Part shown: in pieces, positions 55,901-63,961 of the stretch
Position numbering within the stretch: the first letter of the stretch is position 1
Layout: every line of letters begins with the position of its first letter
From: Nemertoderma westbladi
Taxonomy: Eukaryota > Xenacoelomorpha > Nemertodermatida > Nemertodermatidae
DNA: 64,000 nucleotides
NCBI GenBank assembly: GCA_032718475.1
Contig: JAUCBJ010006752.1
Location: forward strand, 1 to 64,000
Direction of reading: 5' to 3'
Position numbers and translations under genes: made by a program
Notes under the pieces: generated by a model
What the model was told of the DNA's origin: nothing
The model's database searches: none
The model's input: only the letters and a program-made list of their open reading frames with translations

Positions 55901-56799
55901 AAATAATGAGGACTAAAGAGAGCCCTCTATTGTCGTAATAAAGTATAGAGCAATTGAATGTGGAAGAACGCCTAATATTTTATTATTGAATATAATATTA
56001 CATCTGTTGATCAACAGATTGTACAAACATTTTAGTGGGGCGAACGGTGAAGTAAACGAGCTTACATATCTCACACCGCAGTTTCAAACGTTGTCTGTCG
56101 GCCTGCTTGTCGGCCTGTGTGTCTGTCGGCCTGTCTGTCTGTCGGCCTGTCTGTCTGTCAATCTGTCTGTCAGCAAATGTTTGAAAGATAATATCTCAGT
56201 CAATATTTTTGATTAAATTAAACGAATTTTGGTACACAATCTGTCTGTCAAATATGTAGTCTGTTAAACTTAAAATACTGTAATAGATTTTACAGGGGGA
56301 GATTTAGCAATTTCCAGTCTCCCGCTAGAGGGCCACTACGCAACGGTATGCTAAGCTAGACTACCCTACGCTACCCTGATACCCTACGAACGTGTTTCTG
56401 AATAACACTGCTAAATTCCTGTATTTAGTTTAAAGATTCACCAAACCAAATGAAGACATAGTTAACACTATATTAATAATTATTATAAAACATAATTATA
56501 AGGTAAAGCTCATGGTGAACACAGCTGTCTCGATTGGGAGATATGATCACACCCCGACCAAACCAACCCACCACCCCAGACCTATTACCATGTATTATTA
56601 AATTTACCTTGTTAACGTGTTGTTTGCAGTAAATGTAGAAGGGATCCATATCAGCATTGGGGTCATCGAGGGTGGCTTCCGAGAGTAGACCCTGTCGTTG
56701 GGCGCAACTCACGTGGAAGTAGTTGCGACACATACCGGCGTCGCAACCAATACATATACCGGTACGGGCAAAGCGTTGGTCCTCACATAAGCAGCATTC
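43696..56799 (-). CDS. PHF14: PHD finger protein 14 (ten exons, 5' part missing)
   Basis: Ten exons read in order on the minus strand and give about 620 residues that follow PHF14 end to end from the second half of the extended PHD finger. Order: ePHD end (A), linker with SASPxALRKLxRK-type helix (B), coiled coil (C, D), third PHD (E), basic linker (F), C2H2 finger (G), GATA-like finger (H), last PHD (I), acidic tail (J). PHF14 is a nuclear histone-reading protein. Exons for the first PHD and the first half of the ePHD were not found between 56800 and 61800; that region is LINE and SINE debris. They may lie beyond 64000, with the gene at 61.8-64 kb nested in an intron. Every junction I could place is phase 0. 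Three introns carry tandem arrays that touch a splice site. Confidence 0.9.
43986..44866. repeat. 31-bp minisatellite ending at the PHF14 last 3' splice site
   Basis: About 28 copies of AAAATAACCAAACCAGGCGT, then AGTCAGTTAAC. On the transcribed (minus) strand each unit reads GTTAACTGACTACGCCTGG, then TTTGGTTATTTT: a branch-point-like CTGAC followed by a polypyrimidine tract. The last unit runs straight into AG and the exon. Copies are nearly identical. Confidence 0.97.
45030..45555. mobile_element. MITE with about 75-bp inverted termini, in PHF14 intron
   Basis: The left end GTGGGGCGAGCCACGAAGTT and inner CTTAGCGAATTGACACTGTT, then AGGGGGTGGGTCAATTTATG, return in reverse at 45469-45548. Inside are a (GTC)n tract at 45105-45180 and two CCGCTAGAGGGCC words. 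The core AAATTAAATGCCCTCCCATT-like part also matches the axis region of the 8.9-kb inverted duplication (CATTTCTTTGCTTTTATTCC). No ORF. Confidence 0.85.
45303..45463 (+). promoter_or_regulatory. pair of CTCF-like CCGCTAGAGGGC words inside the MITE
   Basis: CCGCTAGAGGGCCA at 45303 and CCGCTAGAGGGCCAAC at 45448 fit the CTCF core except for A at the second K position region. Similar words occur at 8667 (CCGCTAGGGGGCTA), 9090 (minus strand), 56322 (CCGCTAGAGGGCCACT) and near 292 (minus). They travel with repeat DNA. Confidence 0.25.
45624..45815 (-). CDS. PHF14: PHF14 exon I, last PHD finger
   Basis: 192 nt between TTGTGGTGCAG and GCTAGT|GTGAGT. Encodes VTCDRCKEVG, VTCDGCQLSYHKHCTIPPL, and GWAWFCHDC: a C4HC3 PHD finger with all eight ligands. 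It matches the fourth PHD of PHF14 (CATCKGTG, RCDECRLCYHFGCLDPPL, GYGWICQEC). Confidence 0.92.
46140..46665 (+). pseudogene. LINE fragment, C-terminal end of ORF2
   Basis: The translation carries the conserved tail that follows the reverse transcriptase in many non-LTR elements: FLYGGETWTLT, then LRAALNISWRQHMTNAELYG, RRLRLSGHCWRS and KRSRGRPAITYIDQL. A frame break lies near 46365. The reverse transcriptase core is missing. It sits inside a PHF14 intron. Confidence 0.8.
47158..47190. repeat. (TA)n microsatellite
   Basis: Run of alternating TA within a longer AT-rich stretch in a PHF14 intron. Confidence 0.8.
47520..47960. repeat. interspersed repeat family C, copy 2, with GTCTGTCTG tracts
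   Basis: Shares GCTAAAATTTTCATTATGGG, then TTTTCGGAGTCGCTGATTTC, with the copy at 43.1-43.3 kb, and repeats its own TCAGTTTTGATTTTTTGG and TCAGTTTTGATGTTTGAC parts. Confidence 0.6.
48139..48294 (-). CDS. PHF14: PHF14 exon H, GATA-like C4 finger
   Basis: 156 nt between TTTTATTTATAG and AAGCGG|GTAAGT. Encodes QCSQCETTESSSWYSDHKG, then KSICQGC. The spacing C-x2-C-x17-C-x2-C with TTxSxxWY and KGxxxCxxC is that of a GATA-type finger. As far as I recall this is not part of the vertebrate PHF14 layout. Confidence 0.75.
48482..48619 (-). CDS. PHF14: PHF14 exon G, C2H2 zinc finger
   Basis: 138 nt between ATGTTTACTTAG and GTTAAG|GTAAAT. Encodes NCELCGKEFATLSGVHRHQR, then GVHG: a clear single C2H2 finger (C-x2-C-x12-H-x5-H, with a second possible H at x3 spacing). 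Phase 0 on both sides. Confidence 0.8.
48873..49022 (-). CDS. PHF14: PHF14 exon F, basic linker
   Basis: 150 nt between GGCGTTATTTCAG and AAAAAG|GTAAAA. Encodes EDGHRRTKRLLKEPEKFTAA and a lysine-rich end (KKEKSDKPKRKK). It matches the PHF14 segment DGTKRSRRQIKEPVKFVP that follows the third PHD. Confidence 0.85.
49114..49498. mobile_element. 385-bp hAT-like MITE in PHF14 intron
   Basis: Termini CAAGGTGTACTAAATAAC and GTTATTTAGTACACCTTG, with about 105 bp of inverted match. The 8-bp target duplication GACAAATC stands on both sides (49106-49113, 49499-49506). The internal open frame on the minus strand has no transposase motif. Confidence 0.92.
49535..50210 (-). repeat. 57-bp minisatellite made from a PHD-finger exon end and its 5' splice site
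   Basis: About 12 units of 57 bp (some 56 or 54). On the minus strand each reads TGGCAGTGCTGCGAATGC, GCTCCTACCGGAAGTGATAA, TGAAATG|GTTAGTGGGG. The first copy is the true end of exon E, encoding WQCCECAPTGSDNEM followed by the donor. The later copies repeat both the coding end and the donor in intron DNA. Since 57 is a multiple of three, several neighbouring units stay open in frame. Confidence 0.96.
50158..50349 (-). CDS. PHF14: PHF14 exon E, third PHD finger
   Basis: 192 nt if it starts after AGTTATAG and ends at the first GAAATG|GTTAGT. Encodes CAKCSTTSDQHLLAHCETCR, then RHYHIGCLEPPLSRVP and WAWQCCECAP: a full C4HC3 PHD finger matching PHF14 (CGICKKNHDQHLLLLCDTC). A start at 50332 is possible but would break the phase-0 pattern. 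The donor used could be any of about 12 identical copies. Confidence 0.9.
50641..50763 (-). CDS. PHF14: PHF14 exon D, end of coiled coil
   Basis: Starts after GTCCTAG with GHEKVSLLSSECDKFRRPSM and goes on to LGTQIELPDVLS. The donor TTATCG|GTAACT gives 123 nt. A downstream in-frame alternative (ACACCG|GTTTGG) would add about 36 acidic residues. It matches the weakly conserved part of PHF14 before the third PHD. Confidence 0.65.
50864..51052 (-). CDS. PHF14: PHF14 exon C, coiled coil
   Basis: 189 nt between TTATTGACTCAG and GATAAG|GTTGGT. Encodes ALSVEFIGYFLQRNTKIDEL, then RAEVESKKRENLQLLREQ. It matches PHF14 ALTADFVNYYFERNMRMIQI and the following heptads, a probable dimerisation coiled coil. 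Confidence 0.88.
51130..55560. repeat. 22-bp minisatellite (about 200 units) with a 1,958-bp higher-order repeat
   Basis: Unit core ACCCACCCAGTTACYCACAC followed by TA, with variants AGCCAGTTACCC, AGGTACCC and ACTACCCC. Marker variants recur exactly 1,958 bp (89 units) apart: CCATACT at 51702/53660, 51988/53946 and 52252/54210, and GTGACCCAC at 53412/55370. It fills the intron between PHF14 exons B and C. The strand transcribed in PHF14 is G-rich (GTGGGTTAGTGTGGGTAACT). Confidence 0.98.
55565..55807 (-). CDS. PHF14: PHF14 exon B, linker
   Basis: 243 nt between CCTTCATACAG and ACTCAG|GTGGGT. Encodes SVFASPSALRKLVRKSEVMG preceded by a basic RNHEVRHDDRSERKLAGWRR stretch. It matches PHF14 TSSASAIRKLMRKAELMG. 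The donor GTGGGTTAGG lies at the very edge of the 22-bp array. Confidence 0.88.
55985..56240. repeat. CTGTCGGC/CTGT-rich tract in PHF14 intron
   Basis: Imperfect runs of GTCGGCCTGTCTGTCT at 56090-56170, next to GTGGGGCGAACGGTGAAG at 56034, which resembles the start of the 45-kb MITE. A CCGCTAGAGGGCCACT word lies at 56322. Probably another decayed member of that element group. Confidence 0.5.
56608..56799 (-). CDS. PHF14: PHF14 exon A, second half of extended PHD finger
   Basis: 192 nt between CTGTTCTCTAG and AACAAG|GTAAAT. Encodes ECCLCEDQRFARTGICIGCD, then AGMCRNYFHVSCAQRQGLLS and DPFYIYCKQHVNK. It matches the PHF14 ePHD (ECSFCEDPRFARTGVCISCD and FHVTCAQKEGLLSEA) closely. Confidence 0.95.
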
Positions 56800-57057
56800 C
56801 TAGAGAACAGATGGTAAGAAAGGATTAAACGGTGAGTCGGAAATTTTAGAAAATAATGATAAAAAAATGCCTGCTAATTATTGAGTGACAAATATTTAAC
56901 TGGTAATTAACAACTTTTTAAATATTACATTTTATCGGCCGAAATATGATTTTGCGTAGAAATTTTAAGATTTCTTTGCATCGATTGTTTTCAATTATAG
57001 ATATTAACTAGGAGTGAATAGACTTGTAGATTATGACAGATGTCTGCTTATTGTTAT

Positions 57058-57205
57058 GGTCTTGGGACGTTAGTGCCCGCGAGACATTAGTGCCTGCGGG
57101 CACTAAAGTCTCAGTACCTTTAGTGCCCGCGGTCACCTAGTCGCATTATCGCGGGCACTAATGTCCCATGAGACGTTAGTGCCCGCGAGACATTAGTGCC
57201 ATAGA
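57058..57205. repeat. short mixed direct and inverted repeat
   Basis: GACGTTAGTGCCCGCGAGAC, then ATTAGTGCC, occurs twice (57067 and 57173). GCGGGCACTAA occurs in reverse between them. Probably a small foldback next to the LINE 3' end. Confidence 0.7.
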
Positions 57206-59530
57206 TAGATAGATAGATTTATTTATACATTATGTAAAAACAATAACAACTACACCAAACAATATACCGGTATAAAGGTAGTGTCCAACATAACATATAG
57301 GATTACCCCTAAAGCTTTGCAGCTTATTTCCAAGGGGGTCCTTTATGTTACTTGGTTACAAATACAATATTACACTACGCTAACCTAAAACCAATATAAA
57401 ACGTAATTACACTATGTACATGTACAACTTTACCGAGAGCGTGACAATGCCCGACTCAACGATAAAGATGTAATGTACAGAACAATTTATTATAAAACGT
57501 AATTACAGTATAAATAGTAAATAATTAATAAACTAATAACTTACTGTAGAACTATTGTACCTATTTTTACATTGCACACGGAGGTGAGATTTAACTGCAG
57601 ATTTAAAAGAATGTGGATTATCTAGGTTTTTAATTTCATTAGGCAGAGCGATCCAATTTTTAATGCTGTTAAAACAGAAAGTATCAGATTCAAAGGATTT
57701 ACAATTCGGGAGGTAGAAGTTTGAAGCACTAGCTCTGGTACTGTAAGAGTGTGTATCGCGTACTCTGTTGAATTTTTGTTTTAGGTAATTGGGACATTTA
57801 CCATTATACACTTTATGCACATGGTTAAGGCGTAGCTGCTTAACTCTACTATCTAAGTTAAGTAGTCCAGATTCAGAAAAGTCATCTGGAGTTAGGTGGT
57901 GCCTATGTTTGTAGTCTTTAATAAATCGTACTACTTTATTCTGAGCTACTTGTAATTTACATTTAAGCTGTTTGGTTAAGCCTTCATACCAAGAAGGGCA
58001 CGCATAGTCCATGTGACACTGTATTAAAGAAGAGCATAGTAACTTGCGGGAGTCGGTGTTCAAACTATTTTTATTTCTGTATAGGAACCTAAGCCTACTG
58101 TTAACTTTCGAGGAAATATTTTTCACTGTACTTTCTCCTGATAAGCAGTTATCCAATGTGGCGCCTAAATATTTAACTTCCTTTTTATTTTCAATCTTAT
58201 ATCCATTACTAGTGACTTCAAACTTAGTTACCTTCTTTAACTTTCTTTTGGAACCAAACAAAATACTTTCAGTCTTACTGCTTACCGTAGTGAATGGATA
58301 GCTTATTATCAACCAACCACTCATTACAGGATTCTAGAACTGCACTTAACTTTTGGGAAATATGGATAGGATCTTTATGAGAGAAAATAAGAGCACTGTC
58401 GTCGGCATATAAAATGAGTTTAAAATCGGGATCTATACTACTTATCATATCATTTACATAGCATACAAAAAGCAGAGGACCTAATATACTACCTTGCGGT
58501 ACACCACAGGTAACCTCTTGTACAGTAGACTGCGATTTGCTAATGACTACAGTTTGACCTCTGTCTGACAGGTAGGACTTGAACCAGTCTATAGAACCTA
58601 CACCCATCAGGCCTAACTTACCAAGCAGAATTTCGAGATCGACAGTATCGAAAGCCTTTTGTAGGTCCAACATTACCATACCAGTATATAAACCCTTTGC
58701 GTTATTACATCTAATTGTATCAGTTAAGTTAATAAGGCAGGTGTCTGTAGAATATGATTTACGAAAACGGACTGAAGTTCATAGATCAGATTTAGCCTAC
58801 TAAGATGTGCCTCCAGCTGTAGAAAAACAGAACGTTCTAGAATTTTAGATACAATACTTAAGGTCTGTAATTACAGGGTTCTACTTTACTATTCTTTTTA
58901 TACAGAGGGACAACCTTAGCTAATTTCAGTTCGTCTGGTACTACATTATCTACGATAGAGTAATTAATAATAAAAGTAATAGGTACTTTAAGTACTTCAG
59001 CACCATCCTTAAGAAAACGGGCAGGTATTAGGTCTAGACCGGTACTTTTTGAGGCTGATAGGCTAAGTAGATTTTGAAAAACGAAATCCTCAGAAACGGG
59101 TTTTAAAAATAACTTTTCTGAATTTTGTAACTCTTCTAAATAAAAATTATTTAGAGTTTCGGACCCTATAAACTATATTTATTTCTTGGTAACGGTAACT
59201 TCTTAACTAAATTAGAGGCAACATTAGTAAAATAATTATTAAATAAATTACTAACTATAGAGTATGATCATGAATCAGCTCACCGTTAGACTTTTAGGAT
59301 TATCTTTATTCTCACTTATTTTGTTGTACAAATATTCAGATTTAGCTTTTTTTATTTCCCGTTGGACAAGGTTTCTATATTTGCAGTAATTATTATAATC
59401 AGCTGAAACATGGTATTTTCTAAATTTATACAAATAGTTATCTCTTTCTCTGATATTACTAAGAATACCCGAGGTCATCCAGGGCTCAGTGCGTTGTTTA
59501 AGACTAATTTCTATAATTGGTGCTACAGTA
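57205..59530 (-). pseudogene. 5'-truncated non-LTR retrotransposon (CR1/Jockey-like LINE)
   Basis: Minus strand. From 5' to 3' it shows: the pre-RT linker (NYCKYRNLVQREIKKAKSEY); a region with FLKDGAEVLKVPITFIIN, VVPDELKLAKVVPLYKK and CNYRP; RT motifs [23 protein letters not shown] and LYADDSALI; and the C-terminal thumb part with YLGATLD and FNSIKNWIALPNEIKN. The endonuclease half is missing. Frames change near 58290 and again between 58680 and 59160, so it is dead. The 3' end has short ATCT repeats (57200-57225), as CR1-type elements often do. Confidence 0.92.
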
Positions 59531-59540
59531 TTAAGTTTAT

Positions 59541-60366
59541 TGATAGTAACAATGTGTTGGCAAGCTGTATTTTTCGAGGTGTTTGTTATTATACATTTTA
59601 TTATATAAGAAGGGATCTAGGGGTCTTTACCTCGAATGATAAGTTTATTTTACCGAAAATAACTTATCTTTTATTGGCGCAATTGTAGGACTAATCCCAT
59701 CACATGCGTACTTTTTAACCGGGTAGTGTACAAATTTAGGAATCGCGTAATTTTTCTTGAAATTAATATCTCATATCTCTCCAAACCACGTACGCGTTTC
59801 GACCTTACTGGGTCTCATCAGCGTGGTGTCGGATTCGAACCTGGGACCTCGAGGCGGAAGCCGAGACTACAACCACTAGGCCACAGGTTCTTGAGATATG
59901 GATTATTAATTTCAAAGACAGCTGCCATTTTATTAGCCCCTGATTTTTGATTATTGATAGTAACAATGTGTTGGCAAGCTGTATTTTTCGAGGTGTTTGT
60001 TATTATACATTTTATTATAAGAAGGGATCTAGGGGTCTTAACCTCGAATGATAAGTTTATTTTACCGAAAATAACTTATCTTTTATTGGCGCAATTGTAG
60101 GACTAATCCCATCACATGCGTACTTTTTAACCGGGTAGTGTACAAATTTAGGAATCGCGTAATTTTTCTTGAAATTAATATCTCATATCTCTCCAAACCA
60201 CGTACGCGTTTCGACCTTACTGGGTCTCATCAGCGTGGTGTCGGATTCGAACCTGGGACCTCGAGGCGGAAGCCGAGACTACAACCACTAGGCCACAGGT
60301 TCTTGAGATATGGAGTATTAATTTCAAAGACAGCTGCCATTTTATTAGCCCCTGATTTTTGATTAT
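59541..60366 (-). repeat. tRNA-derived SINE-containing unit, tandem duplicate (413 bp x 2)
   Basis: 59541-59953 and 59954-60366 are nearly identical. Each holds, on the minus strand, GTGGCCTAGTGGTTGTAGTC (A-box side) and CCCAGGTTCGAATCCGACAC (B box), followed by TGATGAGACCCAGTAAGGTC, then GAAACGCG. Confidence 0.9.
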
Positions 60367-60600
60367 TTCGAATCCGACACCACGCTGATGAGACCCAGTA
60401 AGGTCGAAACGCGTACGTGGTTTGTGAGAGATATGAGATATTAATTTCAAGAAAAATTACGCGATTCTTAAATTTGTACACTACCCGGTTAAAAAGTACG
60501 CATGTGATGGGATTAGTCCTACAATTGCGCCAATAAACGTTAAGTTATTTTCGGTAAAATAAACTTATCATTCGAGGTAAAGACCCCTAGATCCATTCCT
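60364..60600 (+). repeat. inverted partial copy of the same SINE-containing unit
   Basis: Begins at TCGAATCCGACACCACGCTG and runs through GGTCGAAACGCGTACGTGGT and TTATTTTCGGTAAAATAAAC, the reverse complement of the units just left. It makes a foldback with them. Confidence 0.9.
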
Positions 60601-60604
60601 ATAA

Positions 60605-60970
60605 TAAAATCTCTAGATGGCACATTCACAAGAATGCTACTCCGGGTTCACTGTGGCAAGTACAATGAACACATCTCCAATAAGACTCTATACAACATTG
60701 GAGGTGTTCCATTAATCACCCCTAGCTTGACACTTGAACGGAACCGCCTCCGCTTTGCAGGACATTGCTTTCGCCGTGAGGACCAGCCAGTGCATAATCT
60801 TGTACTTTGGCGGCCTCATGGAGCGAATAAGCATGGTGGCAGCCATGACTTTCTTGAGACGTATCTTAAAGGACACTGGCCTTGAAGATGCGGATGATCT
60901 AGCAAATGTCATGGGTGATTTCGAGTTGTGGCGGCGCAATTTTGTCGACAAGCCGGCACAGCTTTCTTAA
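60605..60970 (+). pseudogene. LINE fragment, ORF2 C-terminal end
   Basis: Encodes YNIGGVPLITPSLTLERNRL, RFAGHCFRRED and LVLWRPHGANKHGG, the same type of LINE tail as at 46.1-46.7 kb. The frame is broken near 60840, after which LEDADDLANVMGDFELWRRN continues. Confidence 0.75.
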
Positions 60971-60989
60971 TATATATATAATGCAGCTG

Positions 60990-61245
60990 CAATGCAGCAT
61001 GCAATGCATCGTGATAGTAGTAGTCTACAGGGAGATTGTATTAGCCCTACGCAATTGGCTGCCACCATTCGCTTTCTGTTTGAAGCCGACGACCTGGCAA
61101 TCTACTCCCGAAATCCCATTGACATCCAGAACGCGTTAAATAAATTACATAAATGGTGCAATCTTAATGGAATGGAGGTCAATTTGGTGAAAACCAAAAT
61201 AATTAAGTTTAGAAAAGGCTTAGAAAAAATATACAGTAAAATTAC
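60990..61245 (+). pseudogene. reverse transcriptase fragment
   Basis: Encodes RFLFEADDLAIYSRNPIDIQ, then NALNKLHKWCNLNGMEVNLV and KTKIIKFRK. This is RT motifs C to E with the first tyrosine of YADD changed (FEADD). No longer element is attached. 61260-61840 beyond it is AT-rich with no gene seen. Confidence 0.75.
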
Positions 61246-61848
61246 TTTACGGTATTGAAAAAGCTATTACGTTACGGTTTACGATACGGAAAAATATTGA
61301 ACTACGGAATTCCTGAAAAGATACCGTAACGTAACGTAATAACATCCTTTTCTCAAACTAATGTTATTAGCCAAAAAATAAGAGCTAGTCTGATTTTTGA
61401 CAAGCCTTCGAGCAGCACGATATTTTATAATTAAATACGGCCCTTTTCATAAAAAAAAACCTTTCACGGTACAGAATTGAATAAAATTGCTTGAATAAAT
61501 TCAAATTTTCATTTAAACTCTGCGGAGTAGCCGAACGTATGGGGGTGGTGGAAATTCAAAATGGCAGAAATAACATTTTTAAAAATAAATTCTACCAAAA
61601 CTGAAATAATATTGTTAAAGTCTAAATCAAGAAATCAATTACGAGATACAAATCTTGAAATGTTGTAAGTTATTTTCTGATAATATTTCATCGCCGCGCG
61701 GATTCACGGACTATTTGTTTCATTACAAATCGGAATATTAAATAACAAAATGATAATGGGAAAACATTAATATGTACATTATAAACACCGATGGATGGAT
61801 AAAACGAATGATAAATGAGAAACTACAATAGTTTATGAAATTATCGAT

Positions 61849-62587
61849 TTACACCGAGTGCGACCCGTAGTCAGTGGAACTACAGCTGTAGAACCACACG
61901 GTATTGGAATCCTTCGCAAAGTCCTTCTTCTCGTGGAGTCGTTCACCGGTGAAGAGATTAGCTGCGAGTAGAACCCGATAGGGGCGACAACTTTCCGAAG
62001 TGGATAAACTCTGGACGAGAACAGCGAGAAGGTAACGAACATCGGCGAACTGGTCGGGATCGGACCAGGGGTTACCTCGGAGTCGGATTACCATCGAGGT
62101 GCCCTCGTTTCGGACGCACTTGACCCCTCTGGACCAGTGGGCCGCGACGAGCGTGCGGATAAACTCGCCGACGTCGTCCGGGGCTCCGATAACGCGAACT
62201 TTACCGCGCTCGTTGGTGCTCACGGAGAAGGTGTTCAACGCGTAGCGATGCGTCGCCCTCTCGAACACGAAGAACCGGTGCGTCCGGAATATTTGGAAGT
62301 TGGACGGGGATACGGACCAGCCCTGTCCGGCGAGCGTGGCGAACACGCGTCCGAGGAGGAGTCGCGAGTCGATCGCTTCGTGGCTCGAACTCGGCGGCTT
62401 CCAGGGCTGCCCGCCCAACTCGTACTCCCAACTGCTGCCTAGCAACGTCTGGCCTTGGATACCGCGGGGCCAGGCTCGACGCAGCGCTCCCCTAACAACG
62501 GAGATCATGGCTTTAGGAGCGTCCGACAGACGGAGTCGATTGTGATTGGTTAATGAGATTAGAAGGCGTTGATTAGGGGGCTTCAAA
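61849..62587 (-). CDS. modular protein of unknown function, exon 2 (last)
   Basis: Starts after ATCATTGTTTCAG and ends in TAA at 61849; 246 codons with the split codon. It joins the exon at 63273 in phase (TGCAG plus T gives Cys-Ser). It holds the second part of module 2 and modules 3 and 4. Each module has a PW-rich start (GQPWKPP, GNPWSDP), a helix such as LLGRVFATLAGQGW or ADVRYLLAVLVQSLS, then a segment ending in an aromatic strand (RFFVFER, NTVWFYS). I do not recognise the family. It has no signal peptide or membrane segment. GC content is clearly higher than in the flanks, as for the other real genes here. Confidence 0.85.
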
Positions 62588-63272
62588 CTGAAACAATGAT
62601 AAGGTAACTTTATAAGTAAAGTGTGATCGTAGTCCGGTACACTATTATAGTGATACAACAATTCTGATTAATAAACGTGATTAATGAACATATATTTCGT
62701 AACGACTTGCGGTGTATAAATTGTCAATAATAACGTTGAAATTAAACTTATGATCTAATAATGATAGGTAATAGAGTGAAACAATAATATGAATTGAAGA
62801 GGTTACAGAACTAGCTGGCATGCAGGAAGTAAGTAATTAAATCTAATAGCAAAAAAATTAGATAAAAATACTGTATTGAATTTCATATCTTTCAATTCTC
62901 CTCAATTCATTGTTCTACCCGATTACCTATATTTTCAGTAGGTCATACTTACTTATTCATTTAAACAATCTTATTATCAATTGATCTAATCAAGCACCAC
63001 TAGGCGTTATGAAATGTATTATACTTAATTTATCGCGCCACAAACTTTACTCGACTTTATATTCAATCTCAAACTTAGTTTATCAACGGCCTATCGCACT
63101 AATAGTGTCAAATAATTTGTATGTAAAATAAAGTAAAATGTATGTTGTATAAAGTGCTCTCGGTAATAATTGTAGAATGGCATATTAATTATATTTGACT
63201 ACCTAAAATAAGCAGAATCAAGAAACGTTTAAAGTTTGTAATAAAATAAATTAGTAACAAAATCCAGCTTAC
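62588..63272. other. intron of the modular gene
   Basis: AT-rich, 685 bp, GTAAGC to TTTCAG on the minus strand. No repeat or gene seen inside. Confidence 0.75.
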
Positions 63273-63961
63273 CTGCATGTTAAGTAAATACAATCTGGTT
63301 TATTCATAGCGTGAAGGGAAGTTAAGAGATGCCAACCGGCGGTTGCGAGGACTTTGAGTAACCTGCCGACTATAGTTGATATGAGACCGGAAGCTGTGGG
63401 TCCGTCGTCCATCCACGGATAGCGACCTAGAGTGAGCACGTTGGTGGTACGGGGGCACGCGATATCGCTTACCAAGACGCCCTCGTCCGCTACTCGGAAC
63501 ACTGTCTGCACGGTGGCGACCAGTCGCGAAGGCGCGTTGATCAATGTCACTTTGTCGTATTCGGTGAAACATACGGATAGCGGCTCGCTCGACATGGGTT
63601 GCGCGTTCAGTTTACGGAACAGCCAGCAGGTTTCCTTGTAATAGCAGGAGATATCCGCGGACACCACCGCCCTCCAACCCAGACTGTCCAGTCTATAGAT
63701 GAGCACCGAACCGAATATCTGGAAGAATGTCGAGTCTTCCCACATCGAGTGCGGGTTGTGGTCTATCCTTATCGTGTGCTCGCCCGTGCATCCGGTTTCA
63801 ACCGAGACCTGTTTACCCCAGACCGTCGCCACGGCTTCTCGGATAACTTCGACCTCCACGGCCGTGGCGAACTGAATAGTCAGACAGTGATCGTTGCTGA
63901 TCCCCACGCTCAGGGTATCCATGGCAACGGGACGAATGTCTGTGGAATATCGCGTTCCCAT
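63273..63961 (-). CDS. modular protein of unknown function, exon 1 seen
   Basis: ATG at 63961 (MGTRYSTDIRPVAMDTLSVG) to donor TGCAG|GTAAGC. With exon 2 it predicts 475 residues. An earlier exon beyond the window cannot be excluded, because the sequence ends 39 bases later. It holds module 1 (NPHSMWEDS, FGSVLIYRLDSLGWRAVVSA, CWLFRK) and module 2 (YPWMDDG, IVGRLLKVLATAGWHLLTS, CIYL), with a linker LSVCFTEYDKVTLINAPSRL. The common pattern is PW, about 15 residues, a helix with LL and L, GW, then a short end with an aromatic strand. The minus-strand neighbour downstream is LINE debris, then PHF14. The function is unknown. Confidence 0.8.
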
